A stretch of DNA of 64,000 bases. Origin: Haliscomenobacter hydrossis DSM 1100 (GTDB lineage: Bacteria > Bacteroidota > Bacteroidia > Chitinophagales > Saprospiraceae). The notes beneath the pieces are model-generated. The model worked only from the letters and a program-made list of their open reading frames with translations. It did no database searches and was not told the origin of the DNA. Shown piece by piece: positions 16,142 to 23,442 of this stretch (position 1 is the first letter of the stretch; each line of letters begins with the position of its first letter). The DNA lies in NCBI RefSeq assembly GCF_000212735.1, contig NC_015510.1, forward strand, positions 1,674,001 through 1,738,000, written 5' to 3'. The position numbers and the translations under genes are program-made.

Positions 16142-18139
16142 TTATTCTAAAGTAATAATCTTCAGCTCTACCTTCCGATTGAGTTTTTTGAGGCTTTCAT
16201 CGGTGATTTCCCCATAACCCTTTAGCGCAATGCGGGTTACTGGATACCCTTTGTCTACCAGGTAAAGCGCGATTTTTTTTGCCCTTTTTTCCGAAAGCTC
16301 CAAATTGTAGCCGTTGTCGCCAATGTCATCGGCATAGCCATCAATTTCGATGCGCTGGATGTCCTTGCCGGCAATGGTGGCTACAAAAGCATCCAGTTTG
16401 TCCTGTTCGTTGAATTCCATTTCGTCACTGTCAAATTTGAACAAAAAACTTTTCGTGTAGCGCTGGGTTTTGCGCACTTTCATGTTCGTTTTTACAGAAT
16501 CTTCTTCAATGACCTTGGTTTTTTTGGGTTTATCTGAATCCACAGGAGCGGTTACATTGATTGGTTGCAAGCGCAATTCGAGAGAATAAAAGCGCTTATT
16601 GTCCCAAATTGGGATGTTGAAATTGCGGTTATACGACAAATAGCCCTCGACACTCGCTTCGGTATGCAACAGAGAATTTGAAGACAAACAAATGAAAAAG
16701 CGACCGTCTTTATCCGTTTGGATGGATTCCCGGTCGGCAATTTTGACGATGGTTTGCAGCGGTTTTTCGCTAAGCGAATCTTTTACAAATCCTTCTACAA
16801 ACGTCATTGGCTCGCTGTACAGCGGATCCTTGAATTTCACCTGATAAATATCCATCCCGCCAAAGCCCTCCGGGCGATTGGAGGCAAAATACCCAGTACG
16901 CCCATCAGCCGACAAGAAAAAACAGCGCTCCGTAAAGGGCGAGTTGATCTCTGGCCCCAAATTGGTAGGCAAGCCCCAAACACCTTTTTCATTTAAAAAA
17001 CTCATAAAAATATCCTGATCCCCCAAACTCAAATGCCCCGTAGAAGTAAAGAAAAGAGTCCGCCCATCATTGGAGATGAAAGGAGATTCTTCATCTTCCG
17101 CTGTATTGATGTTTGGCCCCATGTTTTTGGGTGCGCTCCAGTTTCCGTCCAGCATTTTATTGCTGTACCAAATATCCGCACCGCCCAGTCCGCCTTCCCG
17201 AATACTGGAAAAATAGAGGGTGCGCCCATCACAACTGATGGCAGCTTGTGATTCCCATTTTTCTGAATTCGGATGGCCCTGGATGGGTTTCACTTCGCGG
17301 ATTTCGTGGCCTTCAATTTGGGCTTCCCAAATGTCACATACCCCAATCACATCCTCCCGCTTACAAGCCGTAAAGAACATCCGCCGGCCATCGCGCACCA
17401 GGGTACTCATCCCCTCGTCCAGTTTCGTGTTGAAGGTGTTGCCCACGGCATCTCCCCTACGCCAGCCATTGACCTCTCGAATGCTGTAATACAAGTCTTC
17501 ATCGCGGCCAGTAGCGCTCATACGGGTATAAAACAACAGGGATTGGTCGTTGGTCAAACAAGGAAAATACTGGTCGTGTTTGTCGTTGATGTTGGATCCC
17601 AGGTTGAAAATGCTCACATCTTTAAGCAGTACGTTGGTGTCTTGAGATACCGTACAGGCCCGGATGTTGTTGGGCAATTTTTCCAAATATCCAGATTCAA
17701 GGTTCTGTTCATGCAAGCCATTGGTCGTAAAAGAAAGGGCATCCAACAATTGCAGACGCTGAAATTGCTGAAAGTAAGTTACTGCCCGCATTTTTTGCCC
17801 CATTTTATAGTACAACTGCCCCACTTCATAGTATACCGCCCGGGAGAATTTGGGGCTCATTTCGATCACCTTGAGGTAAGCCGTTAGTGCTTGTTGGAAG
17901 TTTCCCGTTTGTTCGAAAGCTGCGGCCATCCCCCGCCGTGCAGCATGGAGACTGTCGCTGATGGTCAAGGCCTGCTTATACAGCTTGATGGCTTTATTGT
18001 ATTTTTTTTCCGTGAAGGCAATGTCACCTTCTTTGGTAAATTGGGCGGCCATGACCAAGCTGGAGGGCTGCCCTTTCAGGCCGCAGAGCGCAAAAAACGA
18101 AAAACCAATGAAGAATAGGAGGGTAAGTTTGTGACGCAT
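16142..18139 (-). CDS. PorE-like OmpA/PD40/TPR envelope protein
   Basis: 665 residues from the ATG at 18139. The frame continues 27 codons up, but only by reading through the GGTTCG repeat, so that extension is rejected. Order: signal peptide (1-25), two or three TPR repeats (about 35-130), PD40 propeller blades (about 190-410), a carboxypeptidase-regulatory-like domain (about 435-520), and a C-terminal OmpA peptidoglycan-binding domain (IDGYADDIGDNGYN, then LSEKRAKKIALYLVDKGY, then RIALKGYGE). This is the architecture of PorE, the T9SS component that anchors the PorKN ring to peptidoglycan. Many Bacteroidota have paralogues, so the T9SS role is likely but not certain. Confidence 0.85.
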   Translation of the reverse strand: MRHKLTLLFFIGFSFFALCGLKGQPSSLVMAAQFTKEGDIAFTEKKYNKAIKLYKQALTISDSLHAARRGMAAAFEQTGNFQQALTAYLKVIEMSPKFSRAVYYEVGQLYYKMGQKMRAVTYFQQFQRLQLLDALSFTTNGLHEQNLESGYLEKLPNNIRACTVSQDTNVLLKDVSIFNLGSNINDKHDQYFPCLTNDQSLLFYTRMSATGRDEDLYYSIREVNGWRRGDAVGNTFNTKLDEGMSTLVRDGRRMFFTACKREDVIGVCDIWEAQIEGHEIREVKPIQGHPNSEKWESQAAISCDGRTLYFSSIREGGLGGADIWYSNKMLDGNWSAPKNMGPNINTAEDEESPFISNDGRTLFFTSTGHLSLGDQDIFMSFLNEKGVWGLPTNLGPEINSPFTERCFFLSADGRTGYFASNRPEGFGGMDIYQVKFKDPLYSEPMTFVEGFVKDSLSEKPLQTIVKIADRESIQTDKDGRFFICLSSNSLLHTEASVEGYLSYNRNFNIPIWDNKRFYSLELRLQPINVTAPVDSDKPKKTKVIEEDSVKTNMKVRKTQRYTKSFLFKFDSDEMEFNEQDKLDAFVATIAGKDIQRIEIDGYADDIGDNGYNLELSEKRAKKIALYLVDKGYPVTRIALKGYGEITDESLKKLNRKVELKIITLE

Positions 18140-18140
18140 A

Positions 18141-18260
18141 AAGGTTTGTTTTGGGTTCGAAGGTTCGGGAGATCGAGGGTTCGGGGTTCGAAGGTTCGGG
18201 GGTTCGGGAGTTAAACCCAAGAACCTTCGAACCCCCGAACCTTCGAACCCTAAAACCTTT
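18141..18260. repeat. GGTTCG-family inverted repeat, copy 3
   Basis: The largest copy. Arms of about 50 bases, made of GGGTTCGAAGGTTCG units, meet near 18210. It fills the gap between the D-aminoacylase and the PorE-like gene and overlaps the D-aminoacylase stop codon (18250-18252), as copy 1 does with iscA. Confidence 0.85.
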
Positions 18261-19824
18261 TCAATATCTTTCCCGGTTTTTTCTCAGTAAGTTTTCCTTT
18301 TTCAATAACGGCTATTCCATTTACAAAAACGTATTCCATGCCTGTAGAATAAGCATGGGGTTGGTCATAAGTTGCAGGTGCGGTGATTTTGTTGGGATCA
18401 AAAATCAAAATATCGGCAGCTTTCCCGGGGCGCAGTTGGCCTCGGTCACTCAAGTTAAAGCGGGTAGCGGGCAAGGTGGTCATCTTACGGATGGCTTCTT
18501 CCAGTGCCATGATCTTTTGTTCTCGTACATATTCGGCAAGCACTCGGGCGTTGGTTCCATAAGCCCGGGGGTGTAACATACTCCGCCCAAAGCTGGCCAC
18601 TCCAGCATCGGAAGCAATCATACAAAAGGGAAATTTCATGATTTTTTTGACATCTTCTTCGCCCATTTTGTGGAAGACCATTTGGACACGCGGGCCTCGG
18701 GAGCAAAGGTTGAGGATGGTTTCAATTTCATCGTCCAGGCTATACGTGCTGCCTTGGGATTTTTGGGTCACCGCCGAAATGGATTTGCCATTCAATGTGG
18801 TATCCCAGGGGCAATTGGCGATTACGGCAAAACTGTAGTTGTCCGCGCCACTTTCAGCCAACATTTTTTTCATTTCGGCGACAATACTGGCTTTGGTTTT
18901 GGCATTTGCCAGCCTGATTTTCAGGGAATCCGTCCCGCCGCCCAAAGCCCAATCCGGTAGCTGGGTGCTGAGGGTGGTGCTGCTGGCGGTGTAGGGATAT
19001 TGATCTACCATCACATCGATGCCCGCGCTGCGGTAATCGTACAATTTACTCAATAAGGAATCGCTTTTGCCCCAGGAGGCTTTGCCAGCCACTTTAAGGT
19101 GAGAAATTTCGACCGGGATTTTGGCTTCTCGCCCAATCGTAATCGCTTCTTCTACCGCGTCAAACACGCGATGGTCTTCGTGGCGAATGTGGGAGGCATA
19201 AATGCCCTGATTTGCTGCGGCAATTTTGGCCAAAGCGACAATCTCATCGGTTTTGGCAAAGGTACCCGGAATGTAAATCAAGCCAGTAGAAAGTCCCAAA
19301 GCCCCGTCGTTCATGGCCTTGGTCGTGAGGGCTTGCATTTGAGTGAGTTCTTTTTCCGTAGGTGCCCGGTTTACGGATCCCATGACTTCACTGCGGATGG
19401 TGTTGTGCCCCACCAGTGCCCCGACATTGAGGGCGATGCCCAATTTTTCCAGTTCCTGAAAAAACAGGCCGAGGTCTTTGGCTGAATTGCCACAGTTGCC
19501 TGTTACGACCGAGGTTACCCCGTCGAAAAGGAAATTGGCAGCGCCAGGATTGGGCTGAATACTGCCTTCGATATGGGTATGTACATCGATAAAGCCGGGG
19601 CAAACAATCTTGCCCGTAGCATCGATCGTTTGCACGGCCGTTGCGCCAGACAATCCGCCGATCACCGCAATTTTGCCGTCCCGAACCCCCAGATCAATTT
19701 TCATACGCGGTTGCCCCGTTCCATCAACCACCAAGCCGTTTTTGATGAGCAAATCGAAGTTTGGTTGCGCTTGAATACTGAATACCAAGACAATACAAAT
19801 AATGAAGCCCAATAGTCGTTTCAT
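18250..19824 (-). CDS. Exported N-acyl-D-amino-acid deacylase (D-aminoacylase) family
   Basis: 524 residues. Signal peptide (1-20, ending IQAQ). Amidohydrolase-fold enzyme with the metal site His82-Thr-His84 in GFIDVHTH, Cys111 in the G-N-C-G motif typical of D-aminoacylases, and later SHIRHE and EISHLK histidines. A small beta domain at the N terminus (LLIKNGLVVDGTGQPRMK) and again at the C terminus (LRPGKAADILIFDP) completes the fold. Family members release fatty or acetyl groups from N-acyl-D-amino acids, or act on D-Glu derivatives. The substrate here is unknown. Probably periplasmic. Confidence 0.9.
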   Translation of the reverse strand: MKRLLGFIICIVLVFSIQAQPNFDLLIKNGLVVDGTGQPRMKIDLGVRDGKIAVIGGLSGATAVQTIDATGKIVCPGFIDVHTHIEGSIQPNPGAANFLFDGVTSVVTGNCGNSAKDLGLFFQELEKLGIALNVGALVGHNTIRSEVMGSVNRAPTEKELTQMQALTTKAMNDGALGLSTGLIYIPGTFAKTDEIVALAKIAAANQGIYASHIRHEDHRVFDAVEEAITIGREAKIPVEISHLKVAGKASWGKSDSLLSKLYDYRSAGIDVMVDQYPYTASSTTLSTQLPDWALGGGTDSLKIRLANAKTKASIVAEMKKMLAESGADNYSFAVIANCPWDTTLNGKSISAVTQKSQGSTYSLDDEIETILNLCSRGPRVQMVFHKMGEEDVKKIMKFPFCMIASDAGVASFGRSMLHPRAYGTNARVLAEYVREQKIMALEEAIRKMTTLPATRFNLSDRGQLRPGKAADILIFDPNKITAPATYDQPHAYSTGMEYVFVNGIAVIEKGKLTEKKPGKILKRF

Positions 19825-19830
19825 AGTTTT

Positions 19831-19900
19831 CCAATCTAAACTACGGCAGTTGATTCAAATCAATGCACGAAAAAACCAACGGCGGTAGTTTTTCGATTGG
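19831..19900. repeat. Imperfect hairpin 3' of the second TonB receptor gene
   Basis: CCAATC (19831-19836) pairs with GATTGG (19895-19900), and AAACTAC pairs with GTAGTTT further in. It lies between the receptor stop (19950) and the D-aminoacylase. It is weaker than the other 3' hairpins. Confidence 0.45.
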
Positions 19901-19949
19901 AAAAATAGCGGATTTTTTTGGATTAAGTGAGGAGACCGTGTTAATTGTT

Positions 19950-22208
19950 TTACCTCGACCAGCGCAATCCCAAATATAATTCACGTCCGTGAATGGGGCT
20001 GAAGGCATACGCCGTATCGAAAAACGGACTAAATCCAGGCTGGGTTTGTGGATCATTGAACCCCACCAAAGGCGAATATACCTGGCGGTAATCGAACAGG
20101 TTTTGTACCCCACCAAAGATCTCCAGCTTGGCCTTGGGCAGGTTTTTGGTCAATTGCAAGTTGTGGACAGAAAAAACCGGAGAGCTGGTAGGCCGGGGTG
20201 TCTCCAAAGGTTTACCCGTCGCATCCAGGTCGAATACTTCGGGGAGCGCCATCGAACCCGTCCAGTTGGCGGTGTAAGCCATGGTCAGACCCAATTTTTT
20301 AAAGCGGTAGTTGAGCACCGTCAAGCCCGTCCATTTAGGGGCAAAAGGAATGGGCTGGGTGGCATATTGCCCGTTTTCGACCTGATCATGCTGGATACTG
20401 GTCAAAAAACTGGCGCCGATGGTGTAACTCAGCGGAAAACGAAACTGCTGCTGAATGGATACATTGAGCCCGCGGGTTTGGGCATACCCATCGGTATTGG
20501 CGTAAATGATTTTTCCAGGCGTAGCGTAATTCGGGATGATTTTGTTCATGAAGTGGGTAAAAAAGGCGTCGATGTCCAGTACGCCCTGGCTTTCTCCTAT
20601 GGTAAAAATGTGGTTGTAATTGAGCGAGAGATTGTACGAACGTTCAGGCTCCAATTCTTCTTCAATCACCACCTCGCGCTGCCCGGTGACGAAGGCGTGG
20701 TCTTCCGTAAACAGGTTCACCAATCGAAATCCGGTACCTGCGTTGAAGCGCCAGGTCGTCCAATCACCTGATTTGTACTTCAGGTTCAAGCGGGGTGAAA
20801 AGATCGGGCCATTGTTTTTGTACTGATCCAGTCTTGAGCCCAACAGGAGCGTAAGTTTGGAGTTCACAGTCCATTCATCCTGTACAAAAGCGCCGGGAAT
20901 GTATTGCACATCCGCCCTGCCGGGAGTCGCTACAGTATTGTCGTCGTAACGTTGCAAGCGATTGGTCAGCCCCAACAGCAAATCGTGTTTTCCTGCCTTG
21001 GGATTCCAGATGAAGTTGGAAAAACCAATCTGTTGTTCGGCTTTGTACAAAGCAGCTCCGTAATAACTGTTTTGGTCGTGGGTATTGAACGCAAAATCGA
21101 TCCACATGCGGGTTTTGGTCGCCAAATCGTAGGTGCCAAATAACTCCGCGCGTTTGGTGTAAATGCTCTCGCCGTAATAAGTATCACTCCCACGAATGTT
21201 GCGGTAGGCGCGATTTTTCACAAAAGCTTCTACTCCATTGCGGCGGTCTTCGTTGTACCATTTGGCAAACACGTTGAAACGACGGTGTTCGGGCCGCTCC
21301 ATCGACCATTTGCTGAACAAGGTGTAGCGGTCCAAATGGATGCGGTCGCTAAAACCGTCGCCATTCGAATCGTCAAAAGAATTGCTGTAGCCCCAATCCA
21401 GTCCCCAATAGGTATTCCATTTGCCCACTTTGGGGGCAAAACTGAGGGTACCAAAGGATTCTCCGTGGGTAGAAGCCATGGTGCTAAAGCCGAATTTTGG
21501 CTGCCGACCAGGGTCTTTGGTGATGACGTTGATCACGCCCGCCACGGCTTCGGAGCCGTACAAGGTAGAGTTCGGCCCTTTGATGACTTCGATCCGCTCG
21601 ATGAAGGTGGTCGGTATACCATTCAGCCCGTACACTGCCGATAAATTGCCGTACAAAGGTGTGCCGTCAATTAGCACCGCCGTATACGCGCCGGGCAGTC
21701 CATTGATGCTGAAACTATTGGTAAAACAGACCCCACAAGCAACCGTCTCTTGCACCCCGTTGATCATTTTGATGCTCTCGGTCAGGTTGGTTGGTGCGCT
21801 GTTGCGCATCAGGTACTGGTGGGTAATGACGTCTATTTTTACGGGTGATTCCTTGACAAAAGTTTCTTTCATGGCTCCGGTGATGACCACTTCCTGGAGC
21901 CCTAGGATGTCTTCTTGCAGCTCGATGTTGCCCAATTCCATCATCCCTTCCGACAAGTCTACTTGCCGGGAGAAGGGCTGGTAGCCGAGTGCCGAGATGT
22001 TGATTTCATACTGCCCTTTGGCCAGGTTTTCGATGAGAAAAGATCCATCTTCAGTGGTGATGGCTCCCGAGGCGGTGCCTTTGATTTGGGCATGGGCGTA
22101 GGGTACAGGAATTCCTTCGTGCAAAACGATGCCGTGCAACCGGGCATTTTGCGCACTCAACACGAAGGGAAACATCAGAAAGAACAGGAATGTATAACGA
22201 GCCAACAT
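19950..22208 (-). CDS. TonB-dependent outer-membrane receptor, probably metal or siderophore related
   Basis: 752 residues from the ATG at 22208. A GTG 11 codons upstream also opens the frame but lacks a leader-like start. Signal peptide (LFFLMFPFVLSAQ), carboxypeptidase-regulatory domain (about 22-100), then the plug with ESIKMINGVQETVACGVCFTN, SINGLPGAYTAVLIDG and IEVIKGPNSTLYGSEAVAG. The CGVC pair in the plug is typical of a receptor subgroup in which I recall CxxC or CGC at this spot. The barrel ends in GLRWSR. A 36-base palindrome centred 62 bases upstream of the start suggests control by a metalloregulator. The substrate is not determined. Confidence 0.9.
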   Translation of the reverse strand: MLARYTFLFFLMFPFVLSAQNARLHGIVLHEGIPVPYAHAQIKGTASGAITTEDGSFLIENLAKGQYEINISALGYQPFSRQVDLSEGMMELGNIELQEDILGLQEVVITGAMKETFVKESPVKIDVITHQYLMRNSAPTNLTESIKMINGVQETVACGVCFTNSFSINGLPGAYTAVLIDGTPLYGNLSAVYGLNGIPTTFIERIEVIKGPNSTLYGSEAVAGVINVITKDPGRQPKFGFSTMASTHGESFGTLSFAPKVGKWNTYWGLDWGYSNSFDDSNGDGFSDRIHLDRYTLFSKWSMERPEHRRFNVFAKWYNEDRRNGVEAFVKNRAYRNIRGSDTYYGESIYTKRAELFGTYDLATKTRMWIDFAFNTHDQNSYYGAALYKAEQQIGFSNFIWNPKAGKHDLLLGLTNRLQRYDDNTVATPGRADVQYIPGAFVQDEWTVNSKLTLLLGSRLDQYKNNGPIFSPRLNLKYKSGDWTTWRFNAGTGFRLVNLFTEDHAFVTGQREVVIEEELEPERSYNLSLNYNHIFTIGESQGVLDIDAFFTHFMNKIIPNYATPGKIIYANTDGYAQTRGLNVSIQQQFRFPLSYTIGASFLTSIQHDQVENGQYATQPIPFAPKWTGLTVLNYRFKKLGLTMAYTANWTGSMALPEVFDLDATGKPLETPRPTSSPVFSVHNLQLTKNLPKAKLEIFGGVQNLFDYRQVYSPLVGFNDPQTQPGFSPFFDTAYAFSPIHGRELYLGLRWSR

Positions 22209-22252
22209 AGCTTTGGTGATTTTGGGTAACAAATTCACCACTAAGGTAAGCA

Positions 22253-22288
22253 GAAATTTTTATTTAGGCAAGTCTAAATAAAAATTTC
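22253..22288. promoter_or_regulatory. 36-base palindromic operator before the TonB receptor
   Basis: Perfect 15-base arms (GAAATTTTTATTTAG and its complement, 22253-22267 and 22274-22288) around GCAAGT. The core TTTAGGCAAGTCTAAA resembles DtxR/MntR-type boxes. It lies 45-80 bases upstream of the ATG, where the -33 region would fall, so binding should repress. The binding protein is not in the window. Confidence 0.7.
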
Positions 22289-22341
22289 GTCTAACCTTTT
22301 TGTGTGCAACGATACGGCATAAGTCTGGAGATGCGACCAAA

Positions 22342-22420
22342 GCGACATCAATGGGAGCACGGATGACGCAGATTTGGCGGATTTACACGGATTTTCTCTG
22401 CGTAAATCCAGGTCATCCGT
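22342..22420. repeat. GCGGATGAC-family inverted repeat, copy A
   Basis: ACGGATGAC (22359-22367) pairs with GTCATCCGT (22412-22420), with further CGGATTTAC/GTAAATCC units inside. The first 32 bases (22342-22373) recur at 23277-23308 with two differences. It lies 16 bases past the stop of the small T9SS cargo gene. Confidence 0.75.
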
Positions 22421-22436
22421 TTTATTGGTTTCTCAA

Positions 22437-23123
22437 TTATAGTTTTTGCAACACCACTTTTTCCACCCAGCCATTGCTGCTGCGCAAAAGATAGGTTCCG
22501 GAGGGTAAGTCACTCAAGTCGATGGAGGCATTCAGCTGATCACTAAAATTAAAACTTTGCAGTTTTTGGCCACTGAGGTTGTAGAGATCGAGCTGACCGA
22601 GAGGAGTTTCTTGTTGGAGGAAAATGGCGTTGGGGGTGGGGATCGGGAAGATTTTTGTGTCAAAACCGGAAAATTGTATAGTGAAATTTTCGGGTAGAAC
22701 TATTTCTTCGGAATTTTTGCTTTGATTGACCCAACAAACATGCATAAAAGGGAAGGGTCCACAAACAATTTGTGTTGATTCATTAATAGAAAGTCCAGTT
22801 ATGATAACTTCCTGTAACGTGTAGTCAGTTTTGGGAAGAAATTCTATCCAATTTGCTGGAAGATCATTTGTAATAGGAATTTCTAATGTCTCAAAACCGA
22901 GATAAGAGATAATAATCACATCTCTATCAGATGTAACTTTAATGGAAAAATTTCCATTTACATCCGTTGAAGTCCCATCATGTGTACCCTTTTTCCAAAC
23001 GCTTACACCTACGAGAGGCACCAAATTGTCATCTGTAATTTTCCAGTTAAGGGTAATGGTTTCCTGTCCCAAAAGTGTAAACCCGAAAAGGCAAGTGATC
23101 AATAAAAAGTAAATTTTTTTCAT
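22437..23123 (-). CDS. Small T9SS cargo with carboxypeptidase-regulatory domain
   Basis: 228 residues from the ATG at 23123 (MKKIYFLLITCLFG); the longer frame adds 14 unlikely residues. Signal peptide at 1-19. A carboxypeptidase-regulatory-like domain follows (NWKITDDNLVPLVGVSVWKKGT, then STDVNGNFSIKV and YLGFETLEI). A short linker with three cysteines leads to a C-terminal T9SS type A sorting domain (FPIPTPNAIFL, then LDLYNLSGQKL and LSDLPSGTYLLRSS). The domain normally heads TonB receptors; here it is the only mature domain, so the gene may be a shortened or recombined cargo. It is flanked by two copies of one 32-base repeat. Confidence 0.8.
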   Translation of the reverse strand: MKKIYFLLITCLFGFTLLGQETITLNWKITDDNLVPLVGVSVWKKGTHDGTSTDVNGNFSIKVTSDRDVIIISYLGFETLEIPITNDLPANWIEFLPKTDYTLQEVIITGLSINESTQIVCGPFPFMHVCWVNQSKNSEEIVLPENFTIQFSGFDTKIFPIPTPNAIFLQQETPLGQLDLYNLSGQKLQSFNFSDQLNASIDLSDLPSGTYLLRSSNGWVEKVVLQKL

Positions 23124-23276
23124 GGTAGTGAGTTTTAGATTTCTCACTGGATGCAATGAAAACAAGGATTACACAGAGGAGAAGGGAATATTTTTTACAA
23201 TCAGGCGAAGAACATCAGGATCGTAATTTTTGAGATTGGTCACCAGTGTTTTGCAATTATATTTTAGAACACATAA

Positions 23277-23389
23277 GCGACATCAATGGGAGCGCGGATG
23301 ACGCGGATCGAGCGGGTTTACGCGGATCTCAATTTACGTACAAGTTAATCCGCGTAAATCCGCCCAATCCGCGTCATCCGCGCTCCCAT
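23277..23389. repeat. GCGGATGAC-family inverted repeat, copy B
   Basis: Perfect 23-base arms (23286-23308 and 23367-23389), plus an inner stem of GCGGGTTTACGCGGAT type with one mismatch. The arms consist of repeated GCGGAT units. It lies 54 bases past the stop of the FadJ-type gene at 23443. Confidence 0.9.
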
Positions 23390-23442
23390 TGCGTTATATC
23401 ATTTAAAGATAAAGCAAAATCCCTAAAAATCAAAACCCGTCA

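Noticed and set aside
18140-18220. 27-residue N-terminal extension of the PorE-like protein
   Set aside because: It is translation of the GGTTCG repeat (Pro/Asn/Arg-rich) and precedes a perfect signal peptide start at 18139.
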